Shown here piece after piece: positions 33,330 to 40,670 of a DNA stretch of 64,000 nucleotides. The notes beneath the pieces are model-generated. The model had not been told where the DNA came from. It did not search any database and worked only from the letters and a program-made list of their open reading frames with translations. Each line of letters opens with the position of its first letter. Positions within the stretch are counted from its first letter, which is position 1. Both the position numbers and the translations under genes were made by a program. The stretch spans positions 1 through 64,000 of the forward strand of contig CBFHWN010000003.1 of assembly GCA_965659595.1 (NCBI GenBank), in the 5' to 3' direction. This stretch comes from Casp-actino8 sp965659595 (lineage in GTDB: Bacteria > Actinomycetota > Acidimicrobiia > Acidimicrobiales > Ilumatobacteraceae).

Positions 33330-34045
33330 TCAGCTACGACGACAATCTGCGGGATTCGATCACGCGCCATCTCGCCGCCCACGAACGACGCGAGTTCTCC
33401 CTCGACGGCTACCGCCACGCCGCTGTCGCCATCGTGCTGGTCGACAGCGAACCCGACGATCACGAAGATCCCTGCCCGGTGGGCGACGATCAGATGAAGA
33501 ACGTGCCCGGTGACGTCGACGGCCTCGACGGACGAATGTTCGGTGTGGCGGGTGGTGCGGCATTCCTCTTGTGCCGACGAGCGGCCCGCATGAATCGCCA
33601 CGCCGGCCAGTGGGCGCTGCCCGGCGGACGTCTCGACGACGGGGAGTCACCGATCGAAGCGGCTGTGCGCGAACTCCATGAGGAACTCGGTCTGCAGTTG
33701 GGTCCCGATCATGTTCTCGGATTGCTCGACGACTACCCCACTCGCTCGGGATTCGTCATGACACCGGTCGTTCTGTGGGCGGGTCGTGACGCCGTGATCG
33801 ACCCCGACCCGAACGAAGTCGCCTACGCCTACCGAATCGGACTGCACGAGTTGTGCCGACCCGATTCACCTCGATTCGTGAATATTCCCGAGAGTGATCG
33901 TCCGGTGATTCAAATGCCGCTCAGTCGTGATCTGATCCATGCGCCGACTGGCGCAGTATTGGCTCAACTGCGCTGGGTGGCGATCGAAGGACGCGTCAAC
34001 GAGCGGGTCGATCACTATGAACAGCCGGTGTTCGCGTGGAAGTGA
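33326..34045 (+). CDS. Nudix hydrolase (CoA-pyrophosphatase-like)
   Basis: This 239-residue protein has a complete Nudix box within GGRLDDGESPIEAAVRELHEELGL (about residues 98-121), preceded by RHAGQWALPGG. This arrangement is like NudL-type CoA pyrophosphatases. It hydrolyses a nucleoside diphosphate linked to some moiety; the exact substrate is not fixed. The GTG start overlaps the kynU stop. Its 3' end overlaps the convergent DoxX gene by 50 bp. Confidence 0.82.
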   Translation: MISYDDNLRDSITRHLAAHERREFSLDGYRHAAVAIVLVDSEPDDHEDPCPVGDDQMKNVPGDVDGLDGRMFGVAGGAAFLLCRRAARMNRHAGQWALPGGRLDDGESPIEAAVRELHEELGLQLGPDHVLGLLDDYPTRSGFVMTPVVLWAGRDAVIDPDPNEVAYAYRIGLHELCRPDSPRFVNIPESDRPVIQMPLSRDLIHAPTGAVLAQLRWVAIEGRVNERVDHYEQPVFAWK

Positions 34046-34406
34046 ACACGCGCCAGGCGAGCCAGATCATCACGAATTGAAGGGGAAGCCGACCGTACGA
34101 CACGATCTGTTCGCTGAACGGTCGATCTCGCCAGTCCCACGTCATGTAGATGTTGGCGGGATACACACCGACGAACAGAACGATCGCCGAGAGAGCTCCG
34201 ATGCGCCGAGTTCGGGAGAAGAAGAGGAGAGGTCCGACCACCAGCTCGGCGACGCCACTGGCGTACGTCCAGAAGCGCTCCGACGGCGGGAGCCATGGCG
34301 GAACGATGTCGTCGAAGAATTGCGGATTCACGAAATGCATCACCCCGGCGAGGGTGATGAAAGTTCCGAGGACGAGCGAGACCCGATTCCAACGCGGCGC
34401 GTTCAC
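33996..34406 (-). CDS. DoxX-family membrane protein
   Basis: This 136-residue protein has four hydrophobic segments and the DoxX-like order: GVMHFVNPQFF, then ASGVAELVVG, then VGVYPANIYM. The function in most bacteria is unknown. GTG 34406 has TAGGGT 6 nt upstream, and its promoter lies back to back with that of the hemolysin III gene. Confidence 0.75.
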   Translation of the reverse strand: MNAPRWNRVSLVLGTFITLAGVMHFVNPQFFDDIVPPWLPPSERFWTYASGVAELVVGPLLFFSRTRRIGALSAIVLFVGVYPANIYMTWDWRDRPFSEQIVSYGRLPLQFVMIWLAWRVFTSTRTPAVHSDRPAR

Positions 34407-34412
34407 GAGGTC

Positions 34413-34431
34413 ACCCTACTGGCGGTACGCT
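34413..34431. promoter_or_regulatory. Back-to-back leaderless promoters (DoxX and hemolysin III genes)
   Basis: The minus-strand TAGGGT (34413-34418) is 6 nt from GTG 34406. The plus-strand TACGCT (34426-34431) is 6 nt from ATG 34438. Only 31 bp separates the two start codons. Confidence 0.6.
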
Positions 34432-34437
34432 CGACCG

Positions 34438-35100
34438 ATGACCGACGCGTCGATCGTCGAACCGGCTCCGATTCGACCGATGTTGCGCGGTGTGTTCCAT
34501 CGCATCGCAGTCGTCCTCGCACTTCCGGCTTTCGTAGTGCTGATCGTGCTGTCGTCATCGGTGGGCGCTCGTGTTGCGAGCACGATCTACGCGTTTGGCA
34601 TCTTGTCGATGCTCGGTGTGTCGGCCGTCTACCACTCGGGTCGACTGAGCGAACGAACCCAGCGGATCTTCAAGCGCATCGATCACTCGACGATCCTTCT
34701 CGCCGTGACCGGTAGCTACACGGCGGTGGCCGTCGGCGCACTGGAAGGCCGTAGCCAACTCACTCTGTTGTTGTTCGTCTGGACGGCGGCCGTCGTCGGA
34801 GTGATCATTCGTATGCGTTGGCTCCACGGACCACGATCCGTCACGGCAATCGTGTATCTGGTGGTCGGATGGAGTGCCCTCGTCGAAATCGCTGCGCTGG
34901 TGCAATCACTTGATGCCGTTGACACTGCACTTCTGGTGACCGGCGGCGGCCTCTACACAATCGGCGCAGTCATCTATTCGGCCAAGTGGCCGAACCCGTT
35001 CCCACGGGTGCTCGGATTCCACGAGGTGTTCCATGCGCTCGTGGTCGGTGCAGTAGTGGTTCATTACGTCCTCGTGGCCCGATTGGTGGTCGCCGCATGA
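34438..35100 (+). CDS. Hemolysin III/YqfA-family membrane protein
   Basis: This 220-residue protein of seven hydrophobic segments belongs to the HlyIII/PAQR superfamily. It shows the family features SAVYHSGRLSERTQRIFKRIDHS and the C-terminal GFHEVFHALVVGAVVVHY, whose His residues bind metal. ATG 34438 is placed by the leaderless promoter. The stop overlaps the next start (ATGA), coupling it to an enoyl-CoA hydratase. Confidence 0.85.
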   Translation: MTDASIVEPAPIRPMLRGVFHRIAVVLALPAFVVLIVLSSSVGARVASTIYAFGILSMLGVSAVYHSGRLSERTQRIFKRIDHSTILLAVTGSYTAVAVGALEGRSQLTLLLFVWTAAVVGVIIRMRWLHGPRSVTAIVYLVVGWSALVEIAALVQSLDAVDTALLVTGGGLYTIGAVIYSAKWPNPFPRVLGFHEVFHALVVGAVVVHYVLVARLVVAA

Positions 35101-35894
35101 GCACTTCGACGGTTCTCTACGACGTGGCCGACGGCGTGGCGACCATCACGCTCAACCGGCCCGAAGTGCGCAATGCATTCGGCGCTGGGATGGGTGAGGC
35201 ATTGGCCGACGCATACCGACGAGCCGACCTCGACGACGCAGTGCGAGCGGTCGTCGTCACCGGCACTCCACCGGCGTTCTGTGCCGGGGCAGACATGTCG
35301 AGTGGTGGCGACACGTTCCGCCCGCGCGATGAATCCGACTTCAGTGCCTCCGGAGTGTCGTTTCGCGCCTGGAATGTGCGCAAGCCGGTGATCGCAGCTG
35401 TCAATGGCCATGCCATCGGGATCGGATTCACGCTCACTCTGCAGTGCGACATTCGGGTCTTCGCTCGCGATGCCAAGTACGGCATTGTTCAGGCTCGTCG
35501 CGGCATGATGGGTGACGGGATGTCTCACTGGACGCTTCCGAGAATCGCCGGATTCACCAATGCCGCCGACGTTCTTCTCACCGGCCGGACCTTCGACGGC
35601 GACGAAGCTTTTCGTTTAGGAGTCTGTAGTCGAGTCGTCGGGAACGACGCCGTCCTTCCCACCGCTACCGACATCGCACGCGACATTGCGGTCAACGTGT
35701 CGCCGGCATCGGCGGCGGCGAGTAAGCACGCGTTGTGGCAGACCTGGTCGTCGACCGCCGACGACATCGAGCGGACCGAGACCGAGTTGCATCACGTTCT
35801 CATGCGACTACCCGATGCCAAGGAAGGTGTCGAGGCGTTCCTCGAACGACGTGAACCGCGATGGACCACACGTGTCACCGACGTGATCGAGTGA
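35097..35894 (+). CDS. Enoyl-CoA hydratase/isomerase family protein
   Basis: This 265-residue crotonase-fold protein has LNRPEVRNAF at the N-terminus, the oxyanion-hole segment PPAFCAGADMSSGGD, and GHAIGIGFTLTLQCDIRV. Which acyl-CoA it hydrates cannot be read from sequence. It is translationally coupled to the hemolysin III gene by ATGA. Confidence 0.88.
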   Translation: MSTSTVLYDVADGVATITLNRPEVRNAFGAGMGEALADAYRRADLDDAVRAVVVTGTPPAFCAGADMSSGGDTFRPRDESDFSASGVSFRAWNVRKPVIAAVNGHAIGIGFTLTLQCDIRVFARDAKYGIVQARRGMMGDGMSHWTLPRIAGFTNAADVLLTGRTFDGDEAFRLGVCSRVVGNDAVLPTATDIARDIAVNVSPASAAASKHALWQTWSSTADDIERTETELHHVLMRLPDAKEGVEAFLERREPRWTTRVTDVIE

Positions 35895-35927
35895 CATTCG
35901 CAGCGCTCCACTGACGAGTCCAGCCTC

Positions 35928-35933
35928 TACGGT
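35928..35933 (+). promoter_or_regulatory. -10 element, leadered promoter (hemerythrin gene)
   Basis: TACGGT lies 29 nt before ATG 35963, with a strong ribosome-binding site GGAGGTG at 35951-35957. This gene therefore has a normal leader, unlike many neighbours. Confidence 0.45.
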
Positions 35934-35962
35934 TCGTCGTCTCAAACGTCGGAGGTGACGAC

Positions 35963-36460
35963 ATGACGGCAATGTTGACCCGAATTCATGAAGAGCATCG
36001 TGAGATGCTTCCGCATGTGAAGGCCATGCGAACCACCGCCGAGTTGGTCGGCCATACGCCGCATTCGGTCGTGGTCTCACGGTGTGAGGAAGCACTGCAA
36101 TTCATGCAGCACCATTTGTTTCCGCACGCGCGAGCCGAGGAACAGTTCCTGTATCCCGTCCTCGATCGTCTGGAGCGGGCTCGTCTCGGATCGGCTCTCC
36201 TTCGATGGGATCACGAAGAAATGGAACGACATGCAGAGGACCTGCGGAGTCATTGGGAGAAGCTGGTGTCGAATCGACTCATGACCGATGACGTCGAACG
36301 GCGTGTTCGTGAGACCCTCCTCGGCCTTCACGATCTCATCATCCAACATTTCACCAAGGAGGACGATCTGGTGGTGCCTCTTCTCGAGGCCAACCTGTCT
36401 CAGGAGGAGGCCGACGAGATCGAACACGACATGTCGGTGCTCGAAAGACGCCTCGTGTGA
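35963..36460 (+). CDS. Hemerythrin HHE-domain protein
   Basis: This 165-residue four-helix protein has the di-iron His/Glu pattern: HEEHREM, HHLFPHARAEEQFLYP, DHEEMERHAEDL and HDLIIQHFTKEDDLVVP. Such proteins bind oxygen, NO or iron. It lies next to the heme-uptake island. Confidence 0.85.
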   Translation: MTAMLTRIHEEHREMLPHVKAMRTTAELVGHTPHSVVVSRCEEALQFMQHHLFPHARAEEQFLYPVLDRLERARLGSALLRWDHEEMERHAEDLRSHWEKLVSNRLMTDDVERRVRETLLGLHDLIIQHFTKEDDLVVPLLEANLSQEEADEIEHDMSVLERRLV

Positions 36461-36506
36461 CGTGAGTTGGCCCGGTCTCGCCGGTGGGGAGGATCAGGGC
36501 CCGAGT

Positions 36507-36512
36507 TAGTCT
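36507..36512 (+). promoter_or_regulatory. -10 element, near-leaderless promoter of the heme-uptake operon
   Basis: TAGTCT lies 9 nt before GTG 36522. Confidence 0.4.
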
Positions 36513-36521
36513 TTCCACCTG

Positions 36522-37280
36522 GTGTTGTCACCTCGTCGAGCCCCCCGTCGACTTCGTCGCCCCACCCGCTCGTCATGGGTCGCGGGTCTCTTCGGCGTCG
36601 CCGGATTGGCCGTGGCACTCGGCGGTACGGCACGAGCCGACGACACGGCCACCGACGGCACTCGAACCCTGACGGTGTCGAAGAGCCTCGATCTGTCGGG
36701 GGATGGGGACACGATCCTCGTCACCGGCTCTGGCTACGACGAGTCGAAAGGCATCTACGTCGGGTTGTGCGTGATGACATCGCCCGACGAGCAGCCGTCA
36801 CCGTGTGGTGGCGGTATCGATCGCTCAGGCTCGACAGGAGCATCCGAATGGGTCTCGTCCAATCCTCCGTCGTACGCAGTTGGTCTCCCCATCCCGTACG
36901 GGCCCGGAGGCTCGTTCACCATCGAACTGGCGGTGTCTCCGACGATCAATGAAGTGGTCGACTGTCGCGATTTTTCGTGTGCGATCGTCACCAAGAGCGA
37001 CCACACGATCATCAGCGATCGTTCGCAGGATTTGATCATCCCTGTCACGTTCACTGGAGTTGCGCCCAGCACCACGACGGAGGCTCCGAGCGAGTCGTCG
37101 ACGCCTTCTGAGACCGCACCCGAAATCACGGTCGCCGACGGTGTGTCCGACCTGGCCGAGGTGGCCGTTGGTGAGAACGATGGGAACACCACCTTGATCG
37201 TGGTGTTGGTCGCCGTCGTCGTGGTCGGCGTCGTCGGGGCCGTCATCGTCGTTCGTCGCGCGAAGTCGAATGTGCGATGA
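36522..37280 (+). CDS. Membrane-anchored surface protein of the heme-uptake locus
   Basis: This 252-residue protein has a signal peptide (cleavage near TARADD), an Ig-like beta domain (VTGSGYDESKGIYVGLC, two Cys pairs) and a Pro/Thr/Ser linker. A C-terminal transmembrane helix followed by RRAKSN anchors it. Similar proteins occur beside HmuTUV systems in actinobacteria and are thought to bind or relay heme. Heme binding is inferred from context only. The stop overlaps hmuT (ATGA). Confidence 0.65.
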   Translation: MLSPRRAPRRLRRPTRSSWVAGLFGVAGLAVALGGTARADDTATDGTRTLTVSKSLDLSGDGDTILVTGSGYDESKGIYVGLCVMTSPDEQPSPCGGGIDRSGSTGASEWVSSNPPSYAVGLPIPYGPGGSFTIELAVSPTINEVVDCRDFSCAIVTKSDHTIISDRSQDLIIPVTFTGVAPSTTTEAPSESSTPSETAPEITVADGVSDLAEVAVGENDGNTTLIVVLVAVVVVGVVGAVIVVRRAKSNVR

Positions 37281-38167
37281 CGGTGACGAGGTCGCTGCGG
37301 CGAGTCCTGGTAGCGGCCTCACTCGTATCGGTCGTCGCCTGCTCGTCGAATTCCGAACCCGCGACCGACGGTGAGCGCATCGTCACCATGACGGCCGGTC
37401 TCACCGAAGCTGTGTACGCGCTCGGCTTCGGTGATCTTGTGGTGGGTCGTGATCTCGGTAGCACTCTTCCCGAAGCTTCCGATCGACCGATCGTCACCAC
37501 TACCCACGACGTCAATGTGGAGGCCCTGCTCGCAGTACGGCCCACGTTGGTGATCGTCGACGAAGACACCGGACCCGATGAGGCTCTCGATCAGATCCGA
37601 TCGACTGGTGTACGAGTCGAAATGATCGACAATGCAACGCGGGTCGACGAGATCGTGCCACGCCTACAGAAGGTTGCGGCGATCCTCGGCGCTCCCGAGC
37701 GTGCGGAACGTCTCGCCGACGTCATCGACAGCGAACTCGAACGAGTCGGCGCCGATGGCTCATTGTCGAGTCGGCCTCGGGTCGCCTTCTTGTACGTCCG
37801 TGGTCCGGCGGGTGTGTACCTACTGGGTGGACCGGGTTCGGGCCCTGACTCCATCATCGAGGCGGCCGGTGGAATCGACGCCGGAACGGAGATCGGCCTC
37901 GATCTTCCCTTCACCCCGCTCACTCCCGAGGCCTTGGTGGAAGCCGCCCCCGACATACTGCTCGTCACCACGACGGGCCTCGATTCGGTCGACGGAGTCA
38001 GTGGTCTCCTTGAACTCGTCGGCGTGCAGCAAACCCCAGCCGGTAAGGCTCGTCGCGTGATGACGGCCGAAGACGGGTTGCTCTTCAGCTTCGGGCCCCG
38101 AACCCCGGACTTGGTATCGGGGCTCCGAGCGGAAATGATCGTGCAGATGGAGAAGGTCCCGGCATGA
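37277..38167 (+). CDS. hmuT: Hemin-binding lipoprotein of an ABC importer (HmuT-like)
   Basis: This 296-residue protein has an N-terminal signal and lipobox (SVVACSS) and a cluster-8-type periplasmic-binding fold. Lobe 1 carries ALGFGDLVVGRDLGSTL and RPTLVIVDEDTGPDEALDQI, which resemble HmuT. It should capture heme or a siderophore/cobalamin at the cell surface and deliver it to the permease. It overlaps both neighbours by 4 bp. Confidence 0.82.
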   Translation: MTVTRSLRRVLVAASLVSVVACSSNSEPATDGERIVTMTAGLTEAVYALGFGDLVVGRDLGSTLPEASDRPIVTTTHDVNVEALLAVRPTLVIVDEDTGPDEALDQIRSTGVRVEMIDNATRVDEIVPRLQKVAAILGAPERAERLADVIDSELERVGADGSLSSRPRVAFLYVRGPAGVYLLGGPGSGPDSIIEAAGGIDAGTEIGLDLPFTPLTPEALVEAAPDILLVTTTGLDSVDGVSGLLELVGVQQTPAGKARRVMTAEDGLLFSFGPRTPDLVSGLRAEMIVQMEKVPA

Positions 38168-39219
38168 CCCAGCGTCGAGATCATGGCGCCACGTTCGATC
38201 CCCGAATGGTGGCGGCCGTTCTTGTGGTCATGCTGCTGGCCACGGTTCTTCTCTCGGCGGCCATCGGCGCGTATCAGGTGTCGATCGGTGACGTGTTCGG
38301 ATCGGTGGCGCGTCGGATCGGCATCGTGTCCAGTGATCCAAGTGATCCTGTGGCTGACGAACTGATCTGGTTCATTCGACTTCCACGCATCGTTCTCGGA
38401 ATTCTGGTTGGCGCTTGTTTGGCCACGGCAGGTGCCGTGATGCAAGGAGCCTTCGCCAATCCGTTGTCTGAACCCGGGATTGTCGGCGTGTCATCAGGGG
38501 CCATGGCTGGTGCCGCGCTGCAGATCGTCACCGGTTTCGCACCGTTCGGAATCTGGACGCTTCCGGTGGCCGCGTTTCTCGGAGGCCTGGCTGCCGTTGT
38601 GATCGTCTACGCCACGGCTCGTCATGAGGGACGAACCGAGACGATCACCCTCATCCTCATGGGCGTGGCGCTCAATGCGTTGGCGGGCGCGATCATCGGT
38701 CTGCTCGCTTACGTTGCCGACGATGCGTCTCTGCGGTCACTCACGTCGTGGACTCTCGGATCCCTCGCTCAGTCGACGTGGGAGAAGGTGTGGATCGTCA
38801 CCCCGGCCGCACTACTCGGCATGATCGGGGCGTTCTCCCTTCGTCGCACCCTCGACCTCTTGTCGCTCGGTGATCGTGCGGCTCGACATGTCGGTGTCGA
38901 CGTCGAGAAGGCTCGAATTCGTGTGCTCGTCGTGGTGGCCATTCTGGCCGCTTCGGCGGTGGCGGTATCAGGCATCGTGCTTTTCGTCGGACTCTTGGTG
39001 CCTCATGTGGTCCGTCTGTTCGTGGGTCCGACGCACAAGAACCTGCTGCCGTTGTCGGTGTTGTTCGGTTCGGTTGTGGTGGCGTTGGCTGATTTGTTGG
39101 CACGCAACATCGTCGAACCAGCCGAATTGCCTCTCGGTGTGCTGACCTCGATCCTCGGTGCACCGGTCTTCATCTGGCAGTTGCGTCGCCTCCGCACTCG
39201 CCACGGAGGTTGGGCATGA
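38164..39219 (+). CDS. hmuU: FecCD-family heme ABC permease
   Basis: This 351-residue integral membrane protein has about ten hydrophobic segments and FecCD family hallmarks: RLPRIVLGILVGACLATAG near residue 75, LSEPGIVGVSSGA, and the C-terminal AELPLGVLTSILGAPVFIW. It is coupled by ATGA on both sides to hmuT and hmuV. Confidence 0.9.
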   Translation: MTQRRDHGATFDPRMVAAVLVVMLLATVLLSAAIGAYQVSIGDVFGSVARRIGIVSSDPSDPVADELIWFIRLPRIVLGILVGACLATAGAVMQGAFANPLSEPGIVGVSSGAMAGAALQIVTGFAPFGIWTLPVAAFLGGLAAVVIVYATARHEGRTETITLILMGVALNALAGAIIGLLAYVADDASLRSLTSWTLGSLAQSTWEKVWIVTPAALLGMIGAFSLRRTLDLLSLGDRAARHVGVDVEKARIRVLVVVAILAASAVAVSGIVLFVGLLVPHVVRLFVGPTHKNLLPLSVLFGSVVVALADLLARNIVEPAELPLGVLTSILGAPVFIWQLRRLRTRHGGWA

Positions 39220-40001
39220 GTGGTCTTCATGCAAGGAATGCGTCGCTCGAACGCGACGGAACGGTGTTGTGTCGTGATGTCGACGTCGAATTCGGTGCTG
39301 GCCAGCTCGTGGCCATCGTGGGTCCGAACGGCGCCGGAAAGTCGAGTCTGCTCGCGCTATTGGCCGGCGACCTCGATCCGGCCAGCGGCTCGGTCGATCT
39401 CGACGGAGTGAAGATGTCGTTGGTCGAGCCGCTCGAGTTGGCTCGACAGCGGGCAGTTCTGTCGCAGTCGAACACGGTGGCGTTTCCGTTCTCGGTGGCC
39501 GAAGTCGTGACGATGGGAAGGTTTCCGTGGTCGGCTCAGTCGAGTGCGGCCACCGATCAACGCATCGTCGCCGAATCGATGGCGGCCACCGACGTCGCGC
39601 ACTTGGCTCGTCGGCGAATCACCACACTGTCGGGTGGTGAGGCGGCCCGAGTCGCTCTGGCTCGTGTGCTCGCCCAGGACACTGCCATCGTGCTTCTCGA
39701 CGAACCCACCGCGTCGCTTGACATCAAGCATCAGGAGATGGTGTTCGACCTGCTCCGAGCCAAGGCCAAGGGCGGGGCGCTCGTCATCATCGTGGTGCAC
39801 GACCTCGAGGCGGCCGCCGCCATCGCCGACCGACTGATCGTGATGAACGACGGTCGAGTGGTGGCCGACGGACGGCCCGATCAGATCCTGTCGTCGGAAC
39901 TGTTGAGTGACGTCTATGACTATCCGCTGACTGTGAAAGTCGATCCGGCCAGTGGTTCACTGGAGATCCGCCCTCGTCGGAATCACCCGACCGGCCCCTG
40001 A
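39216..40001 (+). CDS. hmuV: Heme ABC transporter ATP-binding protein
   Basis: This 261-residue ATPase has Walker A GPNGAGKSS, signature LSGGEAARVALAR and Walker B VLLDEPTASLD, followed by the switch His (VVHDLEAA). It powers HmuU. The N-terminus (ARNASLERDGTVLCRDVDVEF) is of the HmuV/FecE type. Confidence 0.92.
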   Translation: MSGLHARNASLERDGTVLCRDVDVEFGAGQLVAIVGPNGAGKSSLLALLAGDLDPASGSVDLDGVKMSLVEPLELARQRAVLSQSNTVAFPFSVAEVVTMGRFPWSAQSSAATDQRIVAESMAATDVAHLARRRITTLSGGEAARVALARVLAQDTAIVLLDEPTASLDIKHQEMVFDLLRAKAKGGALVIIVVHDLEAAAAIADRLIVMNDGRVVADGRPDQILSSELLSDVYDYPLTVKVDPASGSLEIRPRRNHPTGP

Positions 40002-40016
40002 ACCGGAGGTCGCTCC

Positions 40017-40640
40017 ATGAATCGATTCGCTCGCCGAGTAACGGCAGCTTCGGTTTCCCTCGTGCTCGTTGCGTCGTGTGGAGGATCCGACAATTCCTCC
40101 GGCAACTCGGTCGTTGACACGACCGTCACCCCGACCTCGGCCGTACCGGCAATCGAGGCTCCGACGACCACTGTGGCCGACTCCACCACCACGATGGCTC
40201 CGGCCGGACCAACCGTCGAGATCGTGGGCGGTGTCACGGACTTCTCATCCGACATCGAAACGATGGTGACAGTTGTGGGAACCGGCTTCACCGACTTGGC
40301 GATCGGAAATCGCCCGCCACTTGATGGTCTCCCGACGGGGGTCTACGTCGTGGTCGGTACCTTCGACGAGGTGTGGCAGCCGTCCACCGGTGCCGGTGCA
40401 TCGACTCGTCGGACCGATCCCATGAACCAGATGTGGGCCATGCCGGTCGATTCCCGCAGTGTTCTCGATCCGGATGGCCTCCTTCCCAACATCTTCGTCC
40501 TCGAAATGGATGGCAGCTTCTCGGTGGATGTACCGGTGACGAAGCCTGAGGGTGACGGCATCTACGCGATTGCGGTGTACCCGGCCAGTGGTGGGATCAA
40601 AGCCGAGCACGAATTCCTGATACCGATCACCTTCTCGTGA
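40017..40640 (+). CDS. Lipoprotein of the heme-uptake locus
   Basis: This 207-residue protein has a lipobox (LVASCGG) and a Thr-rich linker. Its beta domain begins VEIVGGVTDFSSD and has PTGVYVVVGTFDEVW and GIYAIAVYPASGG. It resembles the surface protein at 36522 in its Ig-like layout and position, bracketing HmuTUV. Its role in heme capture is inferred from context. Confidence 0.6.
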   Translation: MNRFARRVTAASVSLVLVASCGGSDNSSGNSVVDTTVTPTSAVPAIEAPTTTVADSTTTMAPAGPTVEIVGGVTDFSSDIETMVTVVGTGFTDLAIGNRPPLDGLPTGVYVVVGTFDEVWQPSTGAGASTRRTDPMNQMWAMPVDSRSVLDPDGLLPNIFVLEMDGSFSVDVPVTKPEGDGIYAIAVYPASGGIKAEHEFLIPITFS

Positions 40641-40644
40641 TCGT

Positions 40645-40664
40645 GTCGCTCGATGGGGAGCGAC
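40645..40664. terminator. Hairpin between convergent genes (GTCGCTC-N6-GAGCGAC)
   Basis: A 7-bp perfect stem with a 6-nt loop extends by wobble pairs. It lies in the 30-bp gap between the convergent lipoprotein and acyltransferase genes. No T-tract. Confidence 0.4.
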
Positions 40665-40670
40665 GTGCAA

